DNA from: JANYCG01 sp031386665
GTDB lineage: Bacteria; Pseudomonadota; Gammaproteobacteria; Burkholderiales; Burkholderiaceae_C
Reading direction: 5' to 3'
NCBI GenBank assembly: GCA_031386665.1
Contig: JANNCN010000070.1
Span: 1-64,000 of the forward strand
Length of the DNA stretch: 64,000 nucleotides
Part shown: one piece after another, positions 23,198-30,628 of the stretch
Position numbering within the stretch: the stretch's first letter is position 1
Layout of the letters: the number at the start of each line of letters is the position of its first letter
The notes under the pieces: model-generated
The model's input: only the letters and a program-made list of their open reading frames with translations
Told to the model about the DNA's origin: nothing
Database searches by the model: none
Program-made: the position numbers and the translations under genes

Positions 23198-24492
23198 ATG
23201 AGTTGGCTATTTGTTCCGGGGTTGGAATGCTCTCAGAAGGACTGCGAGCCGGGCTCGGCTACTTGGGCATCAAGACTCGCACCGTCTGCCACATTGAGCG
23301 GGAAGCACACGCAGCCAGCGTCTTGGTCTCGCGCATGCAAGACGGCTCTTTGGACGCAGCGCCTATCTGGTCAGACCTTTGCACCTTTGACGCAGCAGCG
23401 TGGTGTGGAGTCGTGGATATCGTCGTTGCCGGATTTCCGTGCCAAGACATTAGTCTTGCCGGACGGCGTGCCGGGCTTGATGGCGCGCGCAGCGGTCTGT
23501 TCTTCGACATCCTCAAAATTGCCGACGATTGCGGTGCGCAATACCTCTTTTTGGAGAACGTCGCAGGCATCGCTTCTGCCACCGCCACCTCTTTGGATCA
23601 AGCTGTCGCCGCCGAAATTACCGGCGAACGCTACCGACCAGCAGGTGATGCAGTGGGAGAGTCGGATGAGGCTGTACTTGAAAGAGCAGCCGCCCGTGTC
23701 GTGGGAGAACTGGCCGACCGGGGGTGGGACGCGGAATGGCTCACTCTTTCAGCGGCCGAAGTGGGCGCCAGCCATTGGCGGGAGCGGTGGTTTTGCTGGG
23801 CTTGGCGAAGCGTGGACTACGCCGGATGTGTGCAGCGGTGCGAGGGACATGAGCAAGGTCAATCCACAAGCGCAGAAGCGGGCAAAATCCAAGCGAACGA
23901 CGGGATTGCCAACAGAAGTGGCAATGTGGGCACCACTGACAAGCAGCGAACACACAGGAGCAGCGCACCCAGACAGCAAACAGGGGGCAGTCAACTTACG
24001 AAGTCAGGTGGGTTTGTGGCCGACACCCAGTGCCAGCGTGACGAACGACGGCGAGACACCGGAATCATGGCATGCGCGAGCTGCGAAAACCAAGGCTGCG
24101 ACGGGTGCGAACAACGGCCTGCCCCTGACGGTGGCAACGGCGCAATGGGCGCAATGGCCGACACCGGCAGCGCGGGACAGCAAAGGCGCGAACTCGGAAG
24201 AGCATGTATTGGTCACGGGGGGCAGAAAACACATGGATCAACTAGCCAATTTTGTGGCCTATTCGCCCCTGGCCCAAGCGACCCGCGATGGAGAGACATC
24301 ATCGCCGCCAAGCCCTGGATCGCCCCAGCTATCGACAAAACGACTGAACCTGTACTTTGCGGAATGGCTGATGGGTTGGACTTCAACAACCGAAGCCAGC
24401 GCCTTAAGTGCGTTGGAAATGGGGTCGTGGCGCTCTGCGCTGCAACAGCAGTTGTGCAGCTTTTTCGACGATCTGGATTGATGAATAAATGA
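23194..24492 (+). CDS. C5 cytosine-specific DNA methyltransferase (Dcm type)
   Basis: 432 residues with a GTG start overlapping the previous stop. Motif I is CSGVGMLSEGL, catalytic Cys83 lies in FPCQDISLAGRR, motif VI is LENV at 120-123, motif VIII is GASHWRERWF, and the last motif is LKCVGNGVV. A long low-homology part (about 215-340) is the expected target-recognition region. The tail FAPGPSDPRWRDII is usual for phage enzymes. It probably protects phage DNA from host restriction. The next gene overlaps by ATGA, which fixes this frame's end. Confidence 0.88.
   Translation: MNELAICSGVGMLSEGLRAGLGYLGIKTRTVCHIEREAHAASVLVSRMQDGSLDAAPIWSDLCTFDAAAWCGVVDIVVAGFPCQDISLAGRRAGLDGARSGLFFDILKIADDCGAQYLFLENVAGIASATATSLDQAVAAEITGERYRPAGDAVGESDEAVLERAAARVVGELADRGWDAEWLTLSAAEVGASHWRERWFCWAWRSVDYAGCVQRCEGHEQGQSTSAEAGKIQANDGIANRSGNVGTTDKQRTHRSSAPRQQTGGSQLTKSGGFVADTQCQRDERRRDTGIMACASCENQGCDGCEQRPAPDGGNGAMGAMADTGSAGQQRRELGRACIGHGGQKTHGSTSQFCGLFAPGPSDPRWRDIIAAKPWIAPAIDKTTEPVLCGMADGLDFNNRSQRLKCVGNGVVALCAATAVVQLFRRSGLMNK
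23198..24481 (+). CDS. Long ORF overlapping the methyltransferase in another frame (WPTP-type)
   Basis: 427 codons, starting at an ATG four bases after the methyltransferase GTG and ending 11 bases before its stop. The product has the MSWLFVPGLE start, ENWPTGGGTRNGS, repeated WPTP motifs (LWPTPSAS, WPTPAARD) and an RLNLYFAEWLMGW end. I recognise these as features of phage proteins annotated as methylase-like or hypothetical. It is therefore more than a random open frame; whether it is translated here is unknown. Confidence 0.5.
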   Translation: MSWLFVPGLECSQKDCEPGSATWASRLAPSATLSGKHTQPASWSRACKTALWTQRLSGQTFAPLTQQRGVESWISSLPDFRAKTLVLPDGVPGLMARAAVCSSTSSKLPTIAVRNTSFWRTSQASLLPPPPLWIKLSPPKLPANATDQQVMQWESRMRLYLKEQPPVSWENWPTGGGTRNGSLFQRPKWAPAIGGSGGFAGLGEAWTTPDVCSGARDMSKVNPQAQKRAKSKRTTGLPTEVAMWAPLTSSEHTGAAHPDSKQGAVNLRSQVGLWPTPSASVTNDGETPESWHARAAKTKAATGANNGLPLTVATAQWAQWPTPAARDSKGANSEEHVLVTGGRKHMDQLANFVAYSPLAQATRDGETSSPPSPGSPQLSTKRLNLYFAEWLMGWTSTTEASALSALEMGSWRSALQQQLCSFFDDLD

Positions 24493-24674
24493 AAACCCAA
24501 GCTGACACGCAAACCCGCGAACTCTCAGAATTCGCGCCACCGGCCCAGCCAGCCGTGGAATTTGACGAGCGGGCACCATGGCCTAAGCCTGAGCCTAAAA
24601 ACGTCACGCGGGTGGCAAAGGACAAGCTGGCAGAACCTTTTAAGCGCTGGCTGGCGCGGATGGCGGCTGAATGA
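24489..24674 (+). CDS. Small proline-rich phage protein
   Basis: 61 residues, with a Pro/Glu-rich front and a basic helical C-terminus (KLAEPFKRWLARMAAE). ATGA overlap with the methyltransferase and with ninB. Function unknown. Confidence 0.6.
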   Translation: MKTQADTQTRELSEFAPPAQPAVEFDERAPWPKPEPKNVTRVAKDKLAEPFKRWLARMAAE

Positions 24675-25174
24675 CCCAAACCCGCTTAACTGTCGCTCTC
24701 TACAACCCCCAGCAAGCCCACGCGGCAATCATGGCGCAAGTCTGGCCATTGTGCAAAAGCATGCTGATGGCGGGGCACAGAATGACAATCGAACTGCGCA
24801 AGGAAAAGCGCAGCGATGCCCAAAACCGCGTGATGTGGGCGCGGTTGACCGACTTGTCAGAGCAAGTGGACTGGTACGGGCGCCAGCTGGCGGCTGAAGA
24901 TTGGAAGCATGTTTGCAGCGCGAGTTTGAAAAAAATGGACGTGGTGCCGAATCTGGAAGGGACTGGATTTGTCGCGCTGGGGCTGTCGACCAGCGCAATG
25001 ACCAAAGCCGAATTGAGCGACATGAACGAATTAATTATGGCGTTTGGGGCCAGTAAAGGCGTGAACTGGTGCGTTGCATCGCTGTGCGGCGATGTTGATC
25101 CGCTGGACACCCTGCCACCAGCCAAAGGGCAAGCTAAGGTGACGATTGACGCTGAAACTGGGGAAATCACTTGA
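24671..25174 (+). CDS. ninB: NinB recombination protein
   Basis: 167 residues. KRSDAQNRVMWARLTDLSEQV, AEDWKHVCSASL and SDMNELIMAFGASKGV are NinB family features. In lambda, NinB (Orf) binds SSB and single-stranded DNA and can replace RecFOR functions. It fits the RecT/Exo system on the left arm. It lies in the nin-like region and overlaps the previous stop. Confidence 0.88.
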   Translation: MTQTRLTVALYNPQQAHAAIMAQVWPLCKSMLMAGHRMTIELRKEKRSDAQNRVMWARLTDLSEQVDWYGRQLAAEDWKHVCSASLKKMDVVPNLEGTGFVALGLSTSAMTKAELSDMNELIMAFGASKGVNWCVASLCGDVDPLDTLPPAKGQAKVTIDAETGEIT

Positions 25175-25192
25175 AAACAATGAAGGAAAAAT

Positions 25193-25543
25193 ATGAGCCT
25201 TTTTCAGTGCGAGGTGTGTGGGTGCTGCGAAAACACTGCGTTGTCGTTCCAAGGGTGTGACGGGTATGCGATTAAGTTTTTTGACTGGTCGGGATTTGAA
25301 GACCGCAAAGGAAAGAAATTGTGCAGCGCATGCGGGCCGAACAAATACTCGGACGGGAAACCATCCAAATTAGGGGTTTGGCATGGGAAATTCCAGCGTC
25401 TTTATTTGCCCCTTGGAATGTTCAAAACCGCCGAAAACGGCAACCTTGAGCACAAAAAAACAGGTGAGCAAGACATAAAAATTTACGTTCTGCCTGATCC
25501 TGCCACGCTCCAGGCTCTGGGCGCAACTGAAAGAAAACCATGA
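25193..25543 (+). CDS. Zinc-ribbon-like protein of the nin-like region
   Basis: 116 residues. CEVCGCC near the N-terminus and CSACGP at about 48 make a likely zinc site. No known family recognised; size and place fit accessory nin-region proteins. Confidence 0.6.
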   Translation: MSLFQCEVCGCCENTALSFQGCDGYAIKFFDWSGFEDRKGKKLCSACGPNKYSDGKPSKLGVWHGKFQRLYLPLGMFKTAENGNLEHKKTGEQDIKIYVLPDPATLQALGATERKP

Positions 25544-25713
25544 ACGACAAAGAAATTCGCGAGTTGCTCAGATTATTAAAGGAAGGCCAAGCTGCCGCGC
25601 TTGACCCAAATCCAAAAGACCCCGGCTCGGTGGTGCGTTATCTGGACTGGGCCATGGAAATGCTTGAAAACGAAATGCCAACGATGGAGAGCGCCGAATG
25701 TCCCGTGGAATAG
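25540..25713 (+). CDS. Small acidic helical protein, 57 residues
   Basis: Acidic helical protein (start MNDKEIRELLRLLKEG). The ATG overlaps the upstream stop as ATGA. Function unknown. A further 27-codon frame (25698-25781) bridges to the next gene by another ATGA but is too short to call. Confidence 0.5.
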   Translation: MNDKEIRELLRLLKEGQAAALDPNPKDPGSVVRYLDWAMEMLENEMPTMESAECPVE

Positions 25714-25777
25714 GCGCAAACATCAGAAACGCATGCGCACCGCGATGCCTGAATTACATAGAAAGTGTGCTATTAAA

Positions 25778-26005
25778 ATGACCAAAGTCGTCGACCGCTC
25801 ATGGGTTCCCGATCTTTTTGGAGTTGCCGATCTGATCGGAATGCAAAATTGGAAGCCGAACAAGTGCCCTGTAGAAGAAAACGCCGTAGTCCTTGTGTTG
25901 TTAGAGATCAACGAACTTATAGGTTGGGGACGAGCTAAGTACTTTTGCTGGGAGAAAACTGGCGACCCCTACAGTGTTTTGCGATGGAAATTGGACGCCA
26001 AATAA
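25778..26005 (+). CDS. Uncharacterised small protein
   Basis: 75 residues, starting MTKVVDRSWVPDLFGVADL. The frame is open upstream to 25601, but the upstream part is a shadow of the preceding gene; the start at 25778 is the most plausible though its ribosome-binding site is weak. No family recognised. Confidence 0.45.
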   Translation: MTKVVDRSWVPDLFGVADLIGMQNWKPNKCPVEENAVVLVLLEINELIGWGRAKYFCWEKTGDPYSVLRWKLDAK

Positions 26006-26021
26006 CAGCCGCCAAACGACG

Positions 26022-26285
26022 ATGAAAAGCAAAAACAAGCCCGCACCAACCGCTCACGAGAAACGCCATATCGAGCGCATCGCGGCGCTGCCATGCGTCG
26101 TTTGCGACACGTATGCAGGCAGCGAGGTGCACGAGCCAGAGCAAAGTTTGTGGTTCGCCAGCATGCCTTTGTGCGCCGCCTGTCACCGTGGTGATGACGG
26201 TTGGCACGGGACAAGGTTGCGCTGGACGTTGCGAAAAATGACGGAATTGAAAGCAATCGACAAAACGTGGAGGCTGCTTTCGTGA
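26022..26285 (+). CDS. HNH/Ref-like zinc-binding protein
   Basis: 87 residues. CVVC, a His-Glu pair (VHEPEQ), and LCAACHRG followed by GWHGTRLRW resemble the Ref/DUF968-like HNH superfamily used in nin-like regions in place of NinG/Rap. Nuclease role is inferred. Confidence 0.6.
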   Translation: MKSKNKPAPTAHEKRHIERIAALPCVVCDTYAGSEVHEPEQSLWFASMPLCAACHRGDDGWHGTRLRWTLRKMTELKAIDKTWRLLS

Positions 26286-26287
26286 GC

Positions 26288-26314
26288 CAACTATTAAAGA
26301 TTCTTCAATAGTTG
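26288..26314. promoter_or_regulatory. 27-bp near-perfect inverted repeat
   Basis: CAACTATT and AATAGTTG form the arms; inside them AAGA and TCTT can pair as well. It starts three bases after the upstream stop and lacks a T-run, so it may be an operator or mRNA 3' end hairpin rather than an intrinsic terminator. The 26286-26578 gap also contains a promoter and one possible tiny ORF. Confidence 0.5.
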
Positions 26315-26411
26315 CTCGAATTTCTCGAATAACTGCTAATAAGTCAACTAAGTCACCGACATCAATAGACCTTTCGCTATTACTTTTTGAGCAATACTTG
26401 GAGATTTGCGA

Positions 26412-26513
26412 ATGAAAATCAATGACCTGCCTATCGCTGCAAACTGGTTGGCAATCGCTCTTTGCCCGGACTGCTACGGACTAAAAATATACGCACAAAA
26501 CCCTTGTAATTAA
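26412..26513 (+). CDS. Possible tiny ORF, 33 residues
   Basis: GGAG lies eight bases before the ATG. The product contains CPDC and a later Cys. It lies in an otherwise gene-free gap and its end overlaps a promoter, so it may not be real. Confidence 0.3.
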   Translation: MKINDLPIAANWLAIALCPDCYGLKIYAQNPCN

Positions 26514-26531
26514 CTTAAGTGTGTATATAAT
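26504..26531 (+). promoter_or_regulatory. Promoter before the 26579 gene
   Basis: TTGTAA at 26504-26509 and a perfect TATAAT at 26526-26531 are spaced 16 bases apart in AT-rich DNA. It would start a transcript about 40 bases before the gene at 26579, making a separate delayed-early or late-regulator unit. Confidence 0.75.
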
Positions 26532-26578
26532 AGAGTCATGGTAAGCAATAACGCAAACCAGCAACCGGAGAAAAGACC

Positions 26579-26818
26579 ATGAACACACCAAAAATACAGG
26601 TAATAAGGACACAAAAAGACGGCAAACCCGCCGTTGAAATTGTTGTCCGTAACTCGATGTTTAGCGCAGAATTACATGCGCTCGTTGGGAGTCTGGGATA
26701 CGTTGCAACCCCAGACATCGCCAACCGCCGCGCCATCGTTTGCACAACAGCGGAAGAAATCGACGCGGCTCGTAATCCGCTGGTGAAGTTTTTCGACGGA
26801 AAAGGGGAATGGAAATGA
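26579..26818 (+). CDS. Small uncharacterised protein
   Basis: 79 residues, beta-alpha in character, no family recognised. GGAG lies before the ATG and it is the first gene after the promoter at 26504. The downstream gene overlaps by ATGA. Confidence 0.6.
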   Translation: MNTPKIQVIRTQKDGKPAVEIVVRNSMFSAELHALVGSLGYVATPDIANRRAIVCTTAEEIDAARNPLVKFFDGKGEWK

Positions 26819-27171
26819 GCGTTTTTGCAACGATCTACAACCAAGAATTCACGCCCCTTACTGAGGGGGCGGAAGTAGAGACCGACGCGGGTTTTCACGA
26901 GATAGAAACCCAAGCGCAGGAACTGGCGGCAGCGGGAACGAAGTGCTGCATCCGCTGGAGTCGGGACAGTGACGGCCAAGTTGCGTACTGGGGGCCAAAG
27001 GGAGCGACGTTGCAGCCGCACTGGTACGCCAAGCCGGGACGCCCGGAAGAGATGCAGGGCGGCAAGCGGCGAAACGTGTATTTGGACGATGCGAGCTTGG
27101 CCAAGGCGGTCGAGCTTGGCAATGGGAATGCCAGCGATGGCATACGAATGGCGCTGGCTCGTGCGGGCTAA
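26815..27171 (+). CDS. Protein with C-terminal RHH-like DNA-binding segment
   Basis: 118 residues. The C-terminal KRRNVYLDDASLAKAVELG then NASDGIRMALARAG resembles a ribbon-helix-helix or similar short DNA-binding motif. The ATG at 26815 overlaps the upstream stop. A weak CCACC/GGTGG hairpin follows the gene. Confidence 0.55.
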   Translation: MSVFATIYNQEFTPLTEGAEVETDAGFHEIETQAQELAAAGTKCCIRWSRDSDGQVAYWGPKGATLQPHWYAKPGRPEEMQGGKRRNVYLDDASLAKAVELGNGNASDGIRMALARAG

Positions 27172-27266
27172 CAATCAAGTATCCAGCAGACAAAAAGAAA
27201 AGCCACCCCTAGAGGTGGATTTACAAGAATAGAACCTGAGAACTTTATTATACCGGAGCCCAAAAC

Positions 27267-27617
27267 ATGACACCAAAATCAAACCGAGAATCCGTACTTT
27301 GTGCGATTCACACGATTTGCGAACATCGCAGTGCGGCCAGCAAGCAGCAGATTGTTGCGATGACGGGCCTGAAGCATCAAATCGTCGATGAACACGTCAA
27401 AAATCTGCGTGAGTCTGGCAAGATCAACATGATTGTTGGCGGTTTTTATGAGCCAGCCGACACGATGCCCGAGCGACTGGTGTCTGTGACGATTCTGCCG
27501 ATGGGCCGGTACAAAATTGAAATTGGTGATCTTGTGAACGATATCAGCGGGCGTGAGGCGTTTTCGCTAGCCAAGATGATGGCGGGACAGCTAACGGCTT
27601 TCAGGGCGGGGATGTAG
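27267..27617 (+). CDS. Winged-helix regulator candidate
   Basis: 116 residues. ASKQQIVAMTGLKHQIVDEHV followed by LRESGKINMIVGGFYEP looks like a winged HTH. The position shortly before the late operon would suit a late-gene regulator; this is inference. Confidence 0.6.
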   Translation: MTPKSNRESVLCAIHTICEHRSAASKQQIVAMTGLKHQIVDEHVKNLRESGKINMIVGGFYEPADTMPERLVSVTILPMGRYKIEIGDLVNDISGREAFSLAKMMAGQLTAFRAGM

Positions 27618-27620
27618 GCT

Positions 27621-28223
27621 ATGAGCATGAAACACAAAATATCAGAATTGACAGGAAATCTGCTCGACCAAGCGGTGGCTTTGGCCGAGGGGTTTGCGTT
27701 GGTGTCCCAACGTCAAATTTACGCAGCATGCCCGGTGCGCAAAGTGCTGGCGAATAAATCGACACACCCAAGCATGGATGCTGTGATTTACCACCCATCC
27801 GAAAAAACTGACGAAGAAGGTTGGCATAACCAAGAATATACGCCATCAACCAACTGGGCTCAAGGCGGGCCAATCAAAGAAGAAAATCGTGTCGGCACCT
27901 ACTGGATTGAGGAAGAAAACCAGTGGCGAGCGGGCATTTCGATGCACGACTACACACCGGAATTTAATATTTCCCAGCAGCATGGCCCAACCGAACTAGT
28001 TGCCGCCATGCGGACATTTGTGCGCAGAAAGTTTGGGGAAGAGGTTGAACTCGATCTGACCGCAGGGGAGCCTGAACACATCCAGATCAGCGACATCCCC
28101 GAGCCGAGGCGAACCCTGTTTCTGGAAGGCCTGAAAGGCGCGCAGATGCCAGTCGTTGAAGGCAGGGGGCCTTGTGCTTATTGGGCGGACTGGGTAAAAT
28201 TCTCACGGGGTGGAGAAGGGTAA
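27621..28223 (+). CDS. NinX-like (DUF2591) phage protein
   Basis: 200 residues. LTGNLLDQAVALAEGF, YTPSTNWAQGGPIKEENRV and GPTELVAAMRTFVRRKFG are the block pattern of the NinX/DUF2591 family. The C-terminal half beyond about residue 145 is less typical. Function of the family is unknown. Confidence 0.7.
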   Translation: MSMKHKISELTGNLLDQAVALAEGFALVSQRQIYAACPVRKVLANKSTHPSMDAVIYHPSEKTDEEGWHNQEYTPSTNWAQGGPIKEENRVGTYWIEEENQWRAGISMHDYTPEFNISQQHGPTELVAAMRTFVRRKFGEEVELDLTAGEPEHIQISDIPEPRRTLFLEGLKGAQMPVVEGRGPCAYWADWVKFSRGGEG

Positions 28224-28329
28224 GCAACCTGGAACCGGCCCGGTCACTTCGGTGACTGGTCGGTCGGCCACCCCACCTAACAGAAACACAGCATGATTTC
28301 CGCACCGATTCAATCCGGCACCAAGGCTG

Positions 28330-28362
28330 AGCCCAAGCTGGAACCCCAGTCTGGGCTTTTTT
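28330..28362 (+). terminator. Rho-independent terminator ending the early transcript
   Basis: AGCCCA pairs with TGGGCT and inner CTGG with CCAG around AACC, followed by six T. A 27-codon frame (28293-28376) reads through the hairpin and stops inside the C-rich element. A CCGGTCAC-TTCG-GTGACTGG hairpin lies upstream at 28239-28258. Confidence 0.8.
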
Positions 28363-28365
28363 ACG

Positions 28366-28382
28366 CCCCCCCCTAGGGTTCG
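28366..28382 (+). repeat. C-rich module-boundary element, copy 1
   Basis: CCCCCCCCTAGGGTTCG, between the early terminator and the small terminase gene. Here TTTACG and CATAAT flank it at sigma-70-like 17-base spacing, but the other copies lack such boxes. Confidence 0.75.
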
Positions 28383-28397
28383 CATAATCCCACCCGG

Positions 28398-29099
28398 ATG
28401 AACACAATCCGGGGAATGACAGCATCAAAACCTAAGACAGCCAATACCAGGCCGCGCGATGCAGCTGCTGGCGTTGCTCCAAAACGCCCAAAGATTGACT
28501 GGGAAGCCGTAGAGCGGGACTACCGAACGGGAAAACACACCCTGCGAGAGTTGGAAGCGCAACATTATGTTTCGTATGCGGAAATCAGCCGCAAAGCCAA
28601 GAAACTCGGGTGGACAAAGGATTTGCGAGAGGTCATCAAGCAGGCCACCAACGCTGCTTTGTTACGTGAAAGCATAACAACAGCGCAAAAGGACGTAACA
28701 GAGACGATTCTTGTTGCGGCTGAGATCGGCAAGTACGTGATCCTGGGCCACCGCACCGGCTTGAACCGCTTGACTGAAGTGAAGATCAAACTGCTGGCTC
28801 AAATCGAGCAGGCGGTTGAAAACATGGTGGATCTGGCCGAGGTCATTGACATGGTGCGCAATCCCGACAAACAGGGCATGGATCGCGCCAATGATGCCTT
28901 GCGCAAGGCCATGGAGCGTGGAGCGCTGGTGGATGATCTTAAGAAGCTCGCTGATGTGGATGAGAAGGTGCGCAAGGGTGAGCGGGAGGCCTTCAGCCTT
29001 GACGATATGCCTGACCCCGATAGCGCCCCCGACCGGACAATGAGCGACGCCGAATTGGCGGTTCGCCTTGAGCATTTGTTCGATCGGGTGAAGCGATGA
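28398..29099 (+). CDS. Terminase small subunit
   Basis: 233 residues. The N-terminal HTH (WEAVERDYRTGKHTLRELEA, then YAEISRKAKKLGW) resembles DNA-recognition domains of small terminases, followed by a helical oligomerisation region and an acidic C-terminus. It recognises the packaging site and hands DNA to the large subunit. ATG 28398 or 28416 could be the start; the downstream gene overlaps as ATGA. Confidence 0.82.
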   Translation: MNTIRGMTASKPKTANTRPRDAAAGVAPKRPKIDWEAVERDYRTGKHTLRELEAQHYVSYAEISRKAKKLGWTKDLREVIKQATNAALLRESITTAQKDVTETILVAAEIGKYVILGHRTGLNRLTEVKIKLLAQIEQAVENMVDLAEVIDMVRNPDKQGMDRANDALRKAMERGALVDDLKKLADVDEKVRKGEREAFSLDDMPDPDSAPDRTMSDAELAVRLEHLFDRVKR

Positions 29100-30619
29100 G
29101 CGTGGCCGAGCAAACCCGGCTGGTTGCCGGCATGACAAAAGCGCAAAAATTGTCAGCAGCCAAACTGCTTCTTTCAAACCAGCCTATTTGGGTTCCTCAA
29201 GCCGGGCCACAACGCATGGCGTTTGAGTCCCAAGCCGACATCCTGTTCTACGGCGGCGCGGCGGGAGGCGGTAAGACCGACCTACTTATGGGCTTATGCC
29301 TGACCGAGCAGGAGCATTCGATCATCTTCCGGCGTGAAGCGGTGCAATTGATCGGCATCGAAGAGCGCATGACCAAGATTACGGGCTCCCGTCACGGCTA
29401 CAACAGCACAACCGGGGTATGGCGACTGCCTGGCGGCAAGGTAATGGAATTGGGTAGCGTCAAAGAGCCAAACGACTGGATGAAGTACCAAGGCCGTCCC
29501 CATGACGCCAAGCTATTTGACGAAATTACCCACTTCACCGAGCTTCAATTCCGCACTTTGATTGGATGGCTGCGCTCTGACAACCCAGATGTACGTCAAC
29601 GTGTAGTGTGTGCCGGGAACCCGCCGACCTCCAGCGATGGCTCATGGGTTAAACGGTACTGGGCTGCGTGGCTGGACAAAAACCACCCCAATCCAGCAAG
29701 ACCGGGTGAACTGCGCTGGTATGTGACCAGTGAGGCGGGCGATGACATGGAGGTGCCCAGCGGTGATTCGGTCAAGGTCGGCTCTGACTGGTTCACCCCA
29801 AAAAGCCGGACATTCATCCCATCGAGCGTAGATGACAACCTGTTTCTGAGCTCCACAGGCTACAAAGCCACCCTACAATCACTTCCAGAACCATTGCGCA
29901 GTCAGATGCTGCGTGGCGACTTCAATGCTGGTGCGAGTGACCCGGCCTGGCAGTTGATACCCACCCAGTGGCTTAAAGATGCCCAGGCAAGGTGGGTTAA
30001 AAAAGACGCAAAAGGCCCAATGACTGCGATTGGCTTTGACCCGGCGCGCGGAGGTGCTGACAAGAGTTGTGCAGCACGCAGGCATGGCCAATGGTTCGAT
30101 GTGCCAATTTCCGTACCGGGATCAGTCACAGTCGATGGCCCAACAGCAGCAGGCTTCATTGTCCCGTTGATCCGCAACGGTGCGTGCGTTTGCGTTGACT
30201 CGATTGGCATAGGATCAAGCGCACTGGATTTCATACGAGGGCTTAACCTTCTGGTTTTGCCGGTGGTGGGGTCTGCCGCCAGCGGCCTGGCTGACAAGGC
30301 TGGTCAGCTCCGCTTTCGCAACAAGCGCGCGGAAATGTACTGGCTGATGCGTGAGGCACTAGACCCAACCAACCCAGACCCCATCTCTCTACCTCCAGAC
30401 CAAGAACTTTTGGCTGACCTGGGCGCTGTTCAATACAAAGTGGTGACCATGGGAAAGGTCGCGGCCATTCAAATCCGCGACAAAGACGAGATACGCGAGG
30501 TGCTCGGACGATCCCCAGACAAAGGGGATGCTGTGGCCATGACGTTTGTTGGTGGTATTCCCAACCCAGAAACGATGCGCGATTACTCACCTCCACCCCC
30601 GCCAGATTGGCGCATGTAG
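29096..30619 (+). CDS. Terminase large subunit
   Basis: 507 residues, the packaging motor ATPase and nuclease. Walker A GGAAGGGKT at 53-61, Walker B LFDE with Asp142 and Glu143, and the RNase H-like nuclease with Asp315 (GFDPARGG), Asp368 (CVDSIG) and Asp478 (GDAVAM). Overlaps the small subunit gene by ATGA. Confidence 0.95.
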   Translation: MSVAEQTRLVAGMTKAQKLSAAKLLLSNQPIWVPQAGPQRMAFESQADILFYGGAAGGGKTDLLMGLCLTEQEHSIIFRREAVQLIGIEERMTKITGSRHGYNSTTGVWRLPGGKVMELGSVKEPNDWMKYQGRPHDAKLFDEITHFTELQFRTLIGWLRSDNPDVRQRVVCAGNPPTSSDGSWVKRYWAAWLDKNHPNPARPGELRWYVTSEAGDDMEVPSGDSVKVGSDWFTPKSRTFIPSSVDDNLFLSSTGYKATLQSLPEPLRSQMLRGDFNAGASDPAWQLIPTQWLKDAQARWVKKDAKGPMTAIGFDPARGGADKSCAARRHGQWFDVPISVPGSVTVDGPTAAGFIVPLIRNGACVCVDSIGIGSSALDFIRGLNLLVLPVVGSAASGLADKAGQLRFRNKRAEMYWLMREALDPTNPDPISLPPDQELLADLGAVQYKVVTMGKVAAIQIRDKDEIREVLGRSPDKGDAVAMTFVGGIPNPETMRDYSPPPPPDWRM

Positions 30620-30628
30620 GACTTGAAA

